From a virus: 22,714 nt of DNA. Both the position numbers and the translations under genes were made by a program. The stretch covers positions 1-22,714 of the IMG/VR virus record IMGVR_UViG_3300036860_000780; one strand, given 5' to 3'. The notes under the pieces are model-generated. The model saw only the letters and a program-made list of their open reading frames with translations, had not been told where the DNA came from and did no database searches. Below, one piece after another: positions 13,705-21,563 of the stretch. Position 1 is the first letter of the stretch. The number at the start of each line of letters is the position of its first letter.

Positions 13705-14742
13705 TTGACAGCATTCTGGTGGGCGGCAGGGGAAGAGATCGAGTTCGCCCGCATCGGCAATGGAAGCGTGCACAGCGAAGCGAATATCTCCATTGCACCT
13801 CGCCGCCCCGAGTATGTCCGCGCCTCTCTGTATAGCCCGCGACTCCAAGTCACGGGGGCTTTGCTCGCCGAAGGCATGCCTATCCCGGCGCCGCGGACGG
13901 ATCTATGGATGAGCTGTGAATACGGCTTCCAGACCGCCCTTATTGCCGACCCACCGTCGATTCGCGTGGGAGAGGTGGGTCTCGGCCTATCCACGGTTCC
14001 CACTGGCGGGTTGTTTCTGGCCCGCGGTCCAGATAGCGGTAATCAGATGGCCCTCTGGAAAGAGACATCGACTGGAGTGAGTACGAGTATCGCCGCCGAA
14101 ACCGGACTGAGTTTTGGTAAAGACGTACTCCACCGCATCGATATGCACGTCACTGGCTTCAATACTGCGAACGGGAATGTGAAAGTCTATCTGCAAACCA
14201 GCCCGACTCCGATTATCGATTTCACCGGAGATCTGACTATTAGCGGGGTCGCGGCGCTCGATTGCTTCCGCATCCTTGCTAACAACACGATCAGCGTCGG
14301 GCTGAGCGAAGTCATCCTGGCCGACGAGGACACCCGCGGCTTTGCGGGCGTCGCCACACTCTGGCCCAATGGTGCGGGAGCCGTGAACAACTGGACTTCG
14401 GGGACCTATCCCGACATTGCGGAAGTGGTCCTGAACGATCAGACCATGATCGTCTCCGCCATCGCGGGCCAGGAGTTCGACTGCGCACTCTCGGATCTCG
14501 TCGTCGGCAACGTCACCATCCGGGGCGTGAAGCTCACCGCGCGGAGAGTGAATGGGACCTCAGGTCCAAGCCAGTTGGGTCTGGGCATCCGCTCTGGCGG
14601 GATCTCGAATACCGTCGATCAGCCGCCGACGACGGCGCTCGCCAGTGCGGACCGGATCATGGAAGTGAATCCGGTGACGGGCCAGCGGTTTACCTACGCG
14701 GAAGTGCAGGCTCTGGAAATGTGCTTGAAGAGTGTGGCCTGA
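13705..14742 (+). CDS. Fibre-like tail protein, TTG start
   Basis: GGAGG at 13694-13698 stands six bases before TTG 13705, which therefore is the likely start. The 345-residue protein is beta-rich with few charged stretches. It shows a lectin/LamG-like style (YVRASLYSPRLQVTGAL, IRVGEVGLGLSTVPTGGLFL, HRIDMHVTGFNTANGNVKVYL), suggesting a concanavalin-like domain, followed by a C-terminal domain around WPNGAGAVNNWTSGTYPDI. Such proteins bind glycans or decorate tail fibres. The stop overlaps the next gene's ATG. No peptidase or hydrolase motif is recognised. Confidence 0.6.
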   Translation: MTAFWWAAGEEIEFARIGNGSVHSEANISIAPRRPEYVRASLYSPRLQVTGALLAEGMPIPAPRTDLWMSCEYGFQTALIADPPSIRVGEVGLGLSTVPTGGLFLARGPDSGNQMALWKETSTGVSTSIAAETGLSFGKDVLHRIDMHVTGFNTANGNVKVYLQTSPTPIIDFTGDLTISGVAALDCFRILANNTISVGLSEVILADEDTRGFAGVATLWPNGAGAVNNWTSGTYPDIAEVVLNDQTMIVSAIAGQEFDCALSDLVVGNVTIRGVKLTARRVNGTSGPSQLGLGIRSGGISNTVDQPPTTALASADRIMEVNPVTGQRFTYAEVQALEMCLKSVA

Positions 14743-15509
14743 TGGCCACCTTCGACGCCCACGCGAATCTTGCCAAGTCGACGGTTGCGACGGCTCCATC
14801 ACCGGCGTTGACGGGAACGTCACTGACGGTCGCCGCCGGGCAAGCCGTGCGCTTTCCGGTGGCTCCGTTTAACTGCACGGTGTGGCCCACCGGCGTTGAT
14901 CCCACCTTCACCAATGCCGAAATCGTTCGCGTCACCGCCATCGCCGGAGATGTGTTCACCATCGTCCGCGCCCAGGAGGGCACGACGGCGCGGGCCATTG
15001 TGGTGGGGGATAATATTGCCAACACCGCGACGGTCAAGGTATTCACCGATATCCAAACGGCGGTGAATGCGATACCGACAGGGCCGTGGACGCCGTGGAC
15101 GCCGGTCTATTCGACGGACTTGGGGGATGCGGCGTTCAGCTTCACCGGCGTGACCACTCTTGGGGCGCGCTTTCAACTTATGGGCCACACTCTATTTGTG
15201 AACTTATTTTTTGACGCCACCCTGAACGCCATTACCCCCAGCCTGATCTATGCCACGCCGCCGCCCGGTGTAGCTGGAGGCGTGTTGGTGTCCACGCCGA
15301 CTCCGGCGGTCGCGGGCATCACCTCATACGAGTACGGTTTCATGCAGTTCTATGTCCCGGGCTCCCCCGGCGTGTTCGCCTTCCGGCGCGGCAACGGAGC
15401 GGCTTTTCCCGCGAATAGCCCCATATTCGCAGGCATAGAAGGATGTTTTGAAGCGGCACTGACCTCGGATCTGACGGCCGGAACGCTTCCCACGATCCCC
15501 GAGCCTTAA
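14742..15509 (+). CDS. Tail fibre protein with phage-fibre N-terminus
   Basis: The 255-residue protein opens with FDAHANLAKSTVATAPSP and continues GTSLTVAAGQAVRFPVAPFN, WPTGVDPTFTNAEIVRVTAI and VFTIVRAQEGTTARAIVVGD. That run is the recurrent N-terminal attachment domain of many phage tail fibres, which joins the fibre to the tail tip. The C-terminal half (FSFTGVTTLGARFQLMGHTL and later) is probably the exposed receptor-facing part and shows no known catalytic motif. The ATG shares bases with the previous stop (TGATG-type overlap). The next gene starts four bases after the stop. Confidence 0.78.
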   Translation: MATFDAHANLAKSTVATAPSPALTGTSLTVAAGQAVRFPVAPFNCTVWPTGVDPTFTNAEIVRVTAIAGDVFTIVRAQEGTTARAIVVGDNIANTATVKVFTDIQTAVNAIPTGPWTPWTPVYSTDLGDAAFSFTGVTTLGARFQLMGHTLFVNLFFDATLNAITPSLIYATPPPGVAGGVLVSTPTPAVAGITSYEYGFMQFYVPGSPGVFAFRRGNGAAFPANSPIFAGIEGCFEAALTSDLTAGTLPTIPEP

Positions 15510-15513
15510 ATCC

Positions 15514-16275
15514 ATGTTCGGCGTTTTCCCTTTCGGCGCTCCGGTCTTCGCTGATGCGCGGCCTCGCGGTCCGGCGGGGGACGGACTCGACGTTACCAAA
15601 GCCTTAGCGCCGGTGCTCATCTCGGCGCTCGACAACGTCGAGGTCACCAAGGCGGTCGCGGCGGCGCTGCTCTCTCACGCCGACCGGATCGAGGTGACGA
15701 AGGCGATTGGGCCCGCGCTGATTTCGGCGCTCGACAACCTGGAAATCACCAAGGCACTGGGGGCGGCGCTGCTCGGGTTCATTCCTCCGCCTCCGCCCTT
15801 CGCCTACCGCGCCGTCGTTCCCGGAGGCGTGGACATCCCCGACATCCTCTGCGCTCCGGACTCTCCTGTCGTTGACGACGTTCTCGTGCACATCACCGAG
15901 AATGCGGCCTTCACGGTGGTGCGCCTGGAACGGATTTATATGGGCTTCTACAAACATGGCGACACGGTGGGCGCGCCCGTCTCTCCCGCCGACGGCTACG
16001 CGTATGCCCGGGAGGAGTGCCAGTTCGAGGCGGAGTTTTATTCCACCCGCGCCCCGGGGACCAACTTCCAATCCGGCCAGGCCCTGGCCCCGATGTTTTC
16101 TTTAAGCCAGCCCGCCAATCTCTATTGGACGATTTGCGATATCAACGACCAAACCGGTCAGGTGGCGCTCACCGTGTCGTATTATCGCCAAGGCGGGGCG
16201 GAAACGATTTCGACCGATGGCATGGTCCGCGTCTATGCGCTGTGCCAGCGCATGAGCGTGAGCGCGTTCAACTAG
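15514..16275 (+). CDS. Repeat-stalk fibre protein with GFYKHG domain
   Basis: The 253-residue protein has two parts. Residues 25-89 hold four 17-residue repeats of the form [LVI]-[DE]-[VI]-T-K-A-x5-L-[IL]-S-A-L-D-N. They look like a helical or solenoid stalk. A proline-rich hinge (IPPPPPF) leads to a domain with HITENAAFTVVRLERIYMGF, YKHGDTVGAPVSPADGYAYA and a closing DGMVRVYALCQR. The same domain occurs twice in the next gene. The first residues (MFGVFPFGAPVFAD) may be a tail-attachment segment. Function as an adhesive fibre is inferred from position and architecture; no named family is recognised. Confidence 0.68.
   Translation: MFGVFPFGAPVFADARPRGPAGDGLDVTKALAPVLISALDNVEVTKAVAAALLSHADRIEVTKAIGPALISALDNLEITKALGAALLGFIPPPPPFAYRAVVPGGVDIPDILCAPDSPVVDDVLVHITENAAFTVVRLERIYMGFYKHGDTVGAPVSPADGYAYAREECQFEAEFYSTRAPGTNFQSGQALAPMFSLSQPANLYWTICDINDQTGQVALTVSYYRQGGAETISTDGMVRVYALCQRMSVSAFN
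15586..15789 (+). repeat. Four 51-bp tandem coding repeats
   Basis: Units begin at 15586, 15637, 15688 and 15739, each 51 bp. They encode the 17-residue stalk repeats. Units 1 and 3 share SALDN ends; the second has SHADR at that place; the fourth is partial and passes into the hinge. Confidence 0.85.
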
Positions 16276-16299
16276 CGTGTTTGGTTTCGTGGGGTTTCG

Positions 16300-17388
16300 A
16301 TGTCGCAATTTCTGTGGGGCGCGCCGCCGCCCTTCACCGATCTCGATGAGTCGGGCTTTGCCGCCAACAAACCGTTGGCCGATGGCGATCTCATCCACCT
16401 GAACCAGAACGCGAAGTTCGGGGCCGTGCGGGCGGAATACCTCTATCAGGGGTTCTACAAACACGGCAACGTCCTGCCTCTGCCGGTCTCGCCCGTCGAC
16501 GGCTATGCCTACACGCTAGCCGAGACGCTGTATGTGCCGCGCCTCTACATGACGCGCGCGCCGGGAGCGGACTTCATCCCGGGCATGCTCCATCCGCCGG
16601 GGATCAGCTTTTCTCAGCCCGGCAATCTCTTTTACTGGATCACCGATGTGACGGCCGCGGGAGCCGTTCAATCGGAAGTGTCCTACCTCAAACAAGGGGA
16701 GGGCTCCGACACCCACACCAACGACGGCTGCGTGAAGGTCTACAGCTGGTGCCAGCGGGCGATGCCGGTGATTGCCGAAACCGAACCGTTCGTTGCGGTC
16801 CCCTACGACTTCATGGCGAATGCCCAGCCGCTGCGGACCACGCCTCTCGTGCACGTCTCGCAGAATGCAAAGTTCGGGGCCGTGCGCGCCGAGATCTTTG
16901 ATGCCGGTTATTGGGGCAACGACCTGACCATTGCGCATCCGGTCTCTCCCGTCGACGGCTATACCTACTCCCAAGAAGAGGTCCAGTACTGCTGGTGGAT
17001 CTACACCAACCTCGGGCCGTCCGGCTCGTTTGTGAATGGCCAGAAGACCCGTCCGACCCTCGCCAACGGCCAGCTCTCCAAACGCGACCCGGGTCTTGTC
17101 GGGCCGCTCTACACCTGGATTGCCGATCTCGAAGACACGACCGGCCGCGTCTACTTGCGCTTCAGCTATTACATTCAAGATGGCGAAGAGCAGATCTTCC
17201 CCGACGGCGTTCTGCGGGTCTACACCGTCGGCCAGCGCAAGTCCTCCAATGCCTGGGTCGGGGCCGGGGGAGCGGGGGGCGCAGCAACCGCGGTGGTCAG
17301 CGGTGTGGCGGGAATCCAACAGCCGCCTCCTCCGGTTCCCCTAGCGGCCGGGAAACCCGTCGTAAAAACGTCCGTGGGCCGCGAGTAA
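16300..17388 (+). CDS. Two-domain fibre protein, GFYKHG family
   Basis: The 362-residue protein contains two copies of the domain seen at the end of the previous gene. Copy A has HLNQNAKFGAVRAEYLYQGF, YKHGNVLPLPVSPVDGYAY and DGCVKVYSWCQR. Copy B has HVSQNAKFGAVRAEIFDAGY, HPVSPVDGYTYSQEEVQY and DGVLRVYTVGQR. A Gly/Ala-rich linker and a Pro-rich tail end the protein. The strong DNA match around the NAKFGAVRAE segments (near 16403 and 16861) suggests duplication within the gene. It is the last gene of the plus-strand late block and probably a host-recognition fibre. Confidence 0.65.
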   Translation: MSQFLWGAPPPFTDLDESGFAANKPLADGDLIHLNQNAKFGAVRAEYLYQGFYKHGNVLPLPVSPVDGYAYTLAETLYVPRLYMTRAPGADFIPGMLHPPGISFSQPGNLFYWITDVTAAGAVQSEVSYLKQGEGSDTHTNDGCVKVYSWCQRAMPVIAETEPFVAVPYDFMANAQPLRTTPLVHVSQNAKFGAVRAEIFDAGYWGNDLTIAHPVSPVDGYTYSQEEVQYCWWIYTNLGPSGSFVNGQKTRPTLANGQLSKRDPGLVGPLYTWIADLEDTTGRVYLRFSYYIQDGEEQIFPDGVLRVYTVGQRKSSNAWVGAGGAGGAATAVVSGVAGIQQPPPPVPLAAGKPVVKTSVGRE

Positions 17389-17431
17389 GCCGCAATCTTG
17401 GTTTGGATCGCCTTGGGTTTCGAATCGCCGC

Positions 17432-17755
17432 CTATAACCGATCGTGGGGGAATCCCCGAAATGTGAGATCACCGGCGCGGACCGCCGCCATGATTGCCGG
17501 ATTCGCGTCTTCCCATACCCAGGGCGCTGGGAGTGTCCCGCCGCACATGCTGGCTCCGTCATCGGGTTCAAACGGTAACCGGTTCAAGTCGGCGATCAGC
17601 AGGGGCCAGAATGCTCCAAAGCCGTTTTGAAATAGGACGAGCACCGGCCGTTCTCCGGTTTTGGACGGGTTTCGGAGCCGCAGTACGCCGATTCCCTCGG
17701 TCATTGCCAAGCATCGCGGGCACTCATGCCATTGCCAGTCCCATTCATCGCTCAT
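17432..17755 (-). CDS. Small protein with an N-terminal CxxC
   Basis: The minus-strand gene gives 107 residues from ATG 17755, overlapping the end of the DnaC-like gene by 11 bases. It has CPRC at residues 12-15 after a Trp-rich start (DEWDWQWHE), then VLVLFQNGFGAFWPLLIADL and a C-terminal AVRAGDLTFRGFP. The lone knuckle with C71 further on could bind zinc. No family is recognised. Being cotranscribed with the loader, it may help replication. The downstream end faces the converging fibre gene with a 43-base gap and no clear terminator. Confidence 0.6.
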   Translation of the reverse strand: MSDEWDWQWHECPRCLAMTEGIGVLRLRNPSKTGERPVLVLFQNGFGAFWPLLIADLNRLPFEPDDGASMCGGTLPAPWVWEDANPAIMAAVRAGDLTFRGFPHDRL

Positions 17756-18584
17756 GGCTTTGTTTCTGAAGCGAACGCCTGTAATCGGCCCCATACATCG
17801 GGATCAATTCACACATTTCATAGAGGCGGGACCGCAGACGCTCCCCAATCTGATCTTCTAACGTTACGGGTTCATCCCGCGGCGGGCGGAGGTAAATGCC
17901 GCAATTTTCCAGGCGTTGCAATTGGAAATTATCGATGTCGCCCTCGGCGTTCATCACACCCAACTTCTTTAAGTAGGCGGAGCGTGCCTTGACGCGATCA
18001 ACGGACGCTTTGTCGCTAAGATTCGTCGTGATTAACGTCGGCTGATGGTGATCATAGCGATTGCTGATGACCGCCGACATCATGTCCTGCACCCAGCCCG
18101 ACCAGCGTTGCGAGCCGAAGTCATCGAGAACCAAGACCTCGGCGTCATAGACCAACCGCGGCAAAATCAAAGTCTGGCTTTCACTCATCGAATCCCGGAT
18201 CTTTTGCAATTCCCAGGAAAAATTACAGAAGAAACAGGAAATGGACTGGTTTCGCATCAACGCCTTGATAGTGCTTACGGCAAGATGACTTTTGCCCAAA
18301 CCGTAATGTCCCATAAAGAGCAACCCTTTTCCCGTAGTTTGGGTAAGGTAGTTCTCGACGTAGCCTTCGGCTTTGACCAGCGCCATTTTCAGAAATGGAT
18401 TGTCCGGCGGCGGGAGATAATTATCGAACTCACAGTGCTCGTAGGTGCGGGGAATCCCGGCCGCTGCGAGTAGCCGCGCTGGCCGTCCTTGCTTGACGCA
18501 TTCACATTGCAGAACGCCGTTTCGTTCGGGAATGTATTTCTGTCCCGAGCCGCCGCAGTGCGGGCAATCTTTTTGACCACTCAT
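17745..18584 (-). CDS. dnaC: DnaC/IstB-type helicase loader ATPase
   Basis: The 279-residue minus-strand protein has an N-terminal zinc ribbon (CPHC at 7-10 and CEC at 27-29) and an AAA+ core. Walker A is GHYGLGKSH at 92-100, Walker B is VLVLDDFG at 150-157, and sensor 1 is TLITTNL near 183-189. A conserved Arg-containing helix lies after it (ARSAYLKK). This is the form of DnaC-type loaders that place the replicative helicase on the initiator complex. The stretch between sensor 1 and the C-terminus is somewhat longer than usual. The ATG overlaps the stop of a 37-residue ORF upstream. Confidence 0.88.
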   Translation of the reverse strand: MSGQKDCPHCGGSGQKYIPERNGVLQCECVKQGRPARLLAAAGIPRTYEHCEFDNYLPPPDNPFLKMALVKAEGYVENYLTQTTGKGLLFMGHYGLGKSHLAVSTIKALMRNQSISCFFCNFSWELQKIRDSMSESQTLILPRLVYDAEVLVLDDFGSQRWSGWVQDMMSAVISNRYDHHQPTLITTNLSDKASVDRVKARSAYLKKLGVMNAEGDIDNFQLQRLENCGIYLRPPRDEPVTLEDQIGERLRSRLYEMCELIPMYGADYRRSLQKQSHER

Positions 18585-18694
18585 TCGAACTCCAAATTTT
18601 TTATGATGGTTTTAGCTGCGTTGTTCACGATCACGCCGTGAATTTTTGCGGTTAGGCTCGGGGGAAGTTTGCGCTTCCTCCGGGCCGTCGCCAT
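18581..18694 (-). CDS. 37-residue basic ORF before the helicase loader
   Basis: The minus-strand frame reads MATARRKRKLPPSLTAKIHG, then a short hydrophobic stretch (VIVNNAAKTIIKNLEFE). It ends in TGA overlapping the loader ATG as ATGA, and AAGGGA lies about ten bases upstream of its start. The coupling suggests real translation, with a cluster of Arg/Lys near the N-terminus. Such a small peptide may bind nucleic acid or only aid translation of the loader. The size makes this uncertain. Confidence 0.45.
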   Translation of the reverse strand: MATARRKRKLPPSLTAKIHGVIVNNAAKTIIKNLEFE

Positions 18695-18756
18695 TCTAGC
18701 GAAGTCCCTTCTTAGATTCTTTTAAATTCATCAAGCATTCAAGGATGGGTTGGCGT

Positions 18757-18822
18757 TTGGACGAGAACTTCAGGCTTGTTGGACGAGAACTTCAGGCTTA
18801 TTGGACGAGGACTTCAGGGTCG
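18757..18822. repeat. Three 22-bp iterons, candidate replication origin
   Basis: Three direct repeats of 22 bp start at 18757, 18779 and 18801. The first two share TTGGACGAGAACTTCAGG with only the last base of the unit different; the third is degenerate (GAGGACTTCAGGGTCG). They lie between the initiator-like gene and the helicase loader, directly beside an AT-rich stretch (about 18710-18742). Iterons of this size next to an initiator gene are the classical origin layout. No long gene is convincing in the 18695-19059 interval. Confidence 0.7.
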
Positions 18823-18853
18823 CGTTCCTGGAGTGCAGGGTAGAGGAGATCCA

Positions 18854-18909
18854 GCGCATTTTTCCGCATGCGCGCCCGTAAAAACGGCGTCCCTGGTCCG
18901 GGTTTTTAC
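18854..18909. other. Two inverted repeats beside the iterons
   Basis: GCGCAT (18854-18859) and ATGCGC (18868-18873) form a short dyad. GTAAAAAC (18878-18885) and GTTTTTAC (18902-18909) form a second with a 16-base spacer. They could be extra initiator sites or part of a cruciform at the origin. They lie in the same intergenic gap as the iterons. Confidence 0.4.
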
Positions 18910-19059
18910 CGATTGTCAAGGGTCTCGGGGTTCGGGGCTGGGGCAAATGAGGCGCGAACCAGCCAAAATCTCCAGCAGTCAGACACACCCTCGCCGCGGG
19001 TTTATCCGAGCGCGGTCCCCTCGATTGTCGATATGTCCACCCGCAAGGGGGTGGAACAA

Positions 19060-19950
19060 TCACGAAGGCGGGTCTTTCGTCTGCTGGAGAGAGGCTTTGT
19101 GTTCCGGGCAGGCGAATTCATACATCGGCGCGTTGCAATCCCGGCACAGGTACTCATGCGGAGGCTTGGAGAGAAAACAGAGATGCGTCCGCGGCGCATG
19201 GACCGGGGGCGTTACGTATTCTTCTCCCCGTTCCCGCCGGCGCATCTGCTGAAGCGGCGTTTCGTGCTTGCGGTCGAAGGCCGCGACGGTGGCGCTAAAC
19301 TTCGCATCGAGTTCCTCCTCCAATCCCTGAAGCCGGTAATTGCCGAGTTTCTCGACAATAATCTCGCCGCTCGCGATGAGCTTCAGAAGGAGCCTGCCGG
19401 TCCACCGGCCAACGCAAGAACGGCCGCCGTCTTTCCGTGTCTCGGGGTCCGGACGAAAGAAATATTCCTCAAGGGTCTCGGTTTTCGGATTGCACTGTTT
19501 GGTTTCGGGGTTGCGGAATCGATTCACTAACGCCAGCAGCTGCCGGGCCCGGCCTTTGATCTTTTTGCGATCGCAGCGTTGCATGAGGACATCATTGGAA
19601 TCGCTCCGCCACGGAAAGTTTCGCGCTTTGCCGGTTTGGAGGCGTTCGACCAGGGCGGGCGGAAATCGGTAGCAGTTGCGCCGCCGTGGACCTGGAGCCG
19701 CATTCTCCGGGTGTACGGTTTCGATATTCAACAGCCCGCATATGGTCGTTTTCAAATGCCAGGCCCATCGTTCCGAAATACCGCTGCGTTGGGCGGCTTC
19801 TTTGATGCTGCGCCGGTTCGGACCGTTGGCCCCGTCGAACAGATGCGTCAGGAAGAGCGTGTCGGTGGGATCTAAATCCGGCAGCATGAAGATGGCGTTA
19901 ACGGGAATCGCATCCTGAAATACAGGAAGCCCGCTAGTTTCGGGACTCAT
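19060..19950 (-). CDS. Replication initiator / replisome organiser-like protein
   Basis: The 296-residue minus-strand protein starts with AAGGGG six bases before ATG 19950. Near residues 45-80 it has a winged-helix-like segment (RRSIKEAAQRSGISERWAWH, then LKTTICGLLNIETVHPEN). A long central part rich in Arg/Lys follows (KIKGRARQLLALVNRFRNPE, later GRWTGRLLLKLIASGEIIVE). A C-terminal cysteine cluster (LCFLS, CRDCNAP, ACPEH) looks like a zinc ribbon. Phage initiators often pair with a DnaC-type loader as here. No clear family name is justified; the role comes from the loader and the iterons between them. Confidence 0.6.
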   Translation of the reverse strand: MSPETSGLPVFQDAIPVNAIFMLPDLDPTDTLFLTHLFDGANGPNRRSIKEAAQRSGISERWAWHLKTTICGLLNIETVHPENAAPGPRRRNCYRFPPALVERLQTGKARNFPWRSDSNDVLMQRCDRKKIKGRARQLLALVNRFRNPETKQCNPKTETLEEYFFRPDPETRKDGGRSCVGRWTGRLLLKLIASGEIIVEKLGNYRLQGLEEELDAKFSATVAAFDRKHETPLQQMRRRERGEEYVTPPVHAPRTHLCFLSKPPHEYLCRDCNAPMYEFACPEHKASLQQTKDPPS

Positions 19951-19967
19951 CGGCAGCCCCTTGCCTT

Positions 19968-19978
19968 AAACCAGGTTT
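19968..19978. promoter_or_regulatory. Inverted repeat before the initiator gene
   Basis: AAACC-A-GGTTT is an 11-bp inverted repeat about 18 bases upstream of ATG 19950. It could be an operator for the replication operon. No strong promoter boxes were seen around it. Confidence 0.25.
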
Positions 19979-20010
19979 GGAAAAAGAATGGTGATACTGC
20001 TAGAGTGGGT

Positions 20011-20211
20011 TCAAGCATGACGCTCTTCGCCGGGTGTTGTGCCAAGCATGATGCCCTTTGGCGTGATGGCCTCTGGGTGTTCTGTTTTCGCCGCTTTCAC
20101 GATTCCTGTTTCCTTCGGTGTTCCGCGCCGATGTTGGATTCCGCGGTTTCCGAGGAGTTGCCCGGTTTTTTCTTGCAGACAAGGGCGGGCACACTCCAAA
20201 ATTCGGTTCAC
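20011..20211 (-). CDS. Weak small ORF in the initiator-integrase interval
   Basis: A minus-strand frame with a GTG start at 20211 encodes 66 residues (MNRILECARPCLQEKTGQLL, GNRGIQHRRGTPKETGIVKA) with a reasonable codon pattern. The minus strand of this interval is purine-rich as in neighbouring coding strands. No ribosome binding site is clear and no family is recognised. A plus-strand ORF (ATG 20017, ending 20226) covers the same bases and is followed by a terminator. Either, or neither, may be expressed. Confidence 0.3.
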   Translation of the reverse strand: MNRILECARPCLQEKTGQLLGNRGIQHRRGTPKETGIVKAAKTEHPEAITPKGIMLGTTPGEERHA

Positions 20212-20232
20212 GTTGTTCAGACTTGAACTAAG

Positions 20233-20273
20233 GGCTCGCTCTCATTTGCTCTGAGGGCGAGCCTTTTCGTTTC
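20233..20273 (+). terminator. Rho-independent terminator
   Basis: GGCTCGCTCTC (20233-20243), a 9-base loop, and GAGGGCGAGCC (20253-20263) form an 11-bp stem with one mismatch, followed by TTTTCGTTTCTT. It points right on the plus strand. No established plus-strand gene ends just upstream, so it may insulate the integrase or end an RNA from the 19951-20232 interval. Confidence 0.75.
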
Positions 20274-20297
20274 TTCCTGAATCGAATTTGTGTTTTT

Positions 20298-20309
20298 CCT
20301 AGAACTAGG
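20298..20309. promoter_or_regulatory. Inverted repeat upstream of integrase
   Basis: CCTAG-AA-CTAGG is a perfect 5-bp inverted repeat 86 bases before the integrase ATG. It may be a regulator or arm-type binding site; nothing else decides this. Confidence 0.25.
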
Positions 20310-20394
20310 GCGGGCGAACGCGAAGCGCAAGCGCGGCAGCGCGAAGCCGTAAGATCGGTGTGGCCAACGTGCTAAGATTTCGGACCTCACCATC

Positions 20395-21555
20395 ATGTCC
20401 GTATACAAACGTGGCCGGGTCTACTGGTACGAATTCGAGTTTCTGGGCGAGCGGCATCGCGGCTCGACGCACTTGCGCAACGAGCGGCTGGCCGAGCGGT
20501 ACGAAGCCAAGTTGCGATCGGATCTCGCCTTGGGCCGGATTGGCCTGGCGGAGCTGAAACCCAGCCCGCGCCTGGACAAGTACGCCGCCCGCTTCCGTGG
20601 CTTCATCGAGCTGCACAACAAGGAACATCCCCGCACGATCGATTTTTACAAAGAGAAGCTCGCCCGTTTGCTCGAATACAAGCCTCTGGCGGAATGCGCA
20701 TTGAACCGCATCGACGAGCCGCTGATCGAGCAATACGCGCAGCACCGCGGAAAGACCGTCGAACGCGCCACCATCAATCGCGAGCTGGCGACGCTGCGGC
20801 GCCTGTTGCATGTGGCCCGCGACACCCACAAAGTCGTTCAGCGCATCGCGAAGATCGCGATTGATCTGAAGGCTGAAATCGGCCGCGAATTCGTGCTCAG
20901 CTACAACCAAGAGAAAGCCTACCTTGCCGCCGCCGATGATCTGCTGCGCGATTTCGCTGTTCTCTCGCTGGATACCGGCCTGCGCGCCGGTGAAGCGGTG
21001 AAACTGGCATGGAACGATGTTTCGATCCAAAGCGCCTATGGCGCGCGCCTCGGTTGGGTGCACGTGCGGGGGAAAAAATCCAAGAACGCGAATCGAAAGT
21101 TGTCGCTGACGCCGCGGGTGTGCGCGATGTTGGAACACCGCCGCCGGTTTCTGCCCGACGCCCACTTTGTTTTTCCGGGCCGCGCGGAGGGACGGCACAT
21201 CCTCGTCACATCCATCGACCATAAGCATGCGCGGGCTCGGAAGGCGGCGCGGGTCGAACTTGAAGAGGGGACGGTCGAGACCTTGCCGGAGGACTTTGTG
21301 GTACATTCGTTGCGGCACACGTTCGGGACCCGGTTGGGGATGGATCCGCGCAACGATGCCTTTACAATTATGAAAATCATGGGTCATTCCTCGGTCACCG
21401 TCTCGCAAAAGTACGTGCATCCGACCCCGGAGGCGATGGAGCAAGCCTTCGAGCGGCTGGATGCGATGAATGAGATTTTGCGAGGGGATACCGAGGCCGG
21501 GCGGAAGCTCGGGGTACCCACACCGTCCCCACACCGGCTCAAACGCGGTGGGTAA
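20395..21555 (+). CDS. int: Tyrosine recombinase integrase
   Basis: The 386-residue protein has an N-terminal arm-binding style start (MSVYKRGRVYWYEFEF), a core-binding helical part (residues about 55-160), and the complete catalytic set. Arg197 is in DTGLRAGE, a beta-turn Lys near 228 is in VRGKKSKNAN, His304 and Arg307 are in HSLRHTFGTR, His331 is in MGHSSV, and the nucleophile Tyr340 is in SQKYVHPT. It integrates and excises the phage at an attachment site. The ATG has no strong ribosome binding site. A tRNA fragment starts eight bases after its stop, the expected place of attP. Confidence 0.95.
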   Translation: MSVYKRGRVYWYEFEFLGERHRGSTHLRNERLAERYEAKLRSDLALGRIGLAELKPSPRLDKYAARFRGFIELHNKEHPRTIDFYKEKLARLLEYKPLAECALNRIDEPLIEQYAQHRGKTVERATINRELATLRRLLHVARDTHKVVQRIAKIAIDLKAEIGREFVLSYNQEKAYLAAADDLLRDFAVLSLDTGLRAGEAVKLAWNDVSIQSAYGARLGWVHVRGKKSKNANRKLSLTPRVCAMLEHRRRFLPDAHFVFPGRAEGRHILVTSIDHKHARARKAARVELEEGTVETLPEDFVVHSLRHTFGTRLGMDPRNDAFTIMKIMGHSSVTVSQKYVHPTPEAMEQAFERLDAMNEILRGDTEAGRKLGVPTPSPHRLKRGG

Positions 21556-21563
21556 CGTCTTGT

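Noticed and set aside
17448-17460. GGGG-AAT-CCCC hairpin between fibre and replication blocks
   Set aside because: The stem is only four or five pairs, has no T-run, and lies inside the minus-strand gene.
18757-18822. The three 22-bp repeats could be a small CRISPR array
   Set aside because: The units are back to back with no spacers, and no cas gene is present. Iterons fit better.
18770-19063. Minus-strand ORF through the iterons
   Set aside because: It includes the repeats in its tail and shows no ribosome binding site or family.
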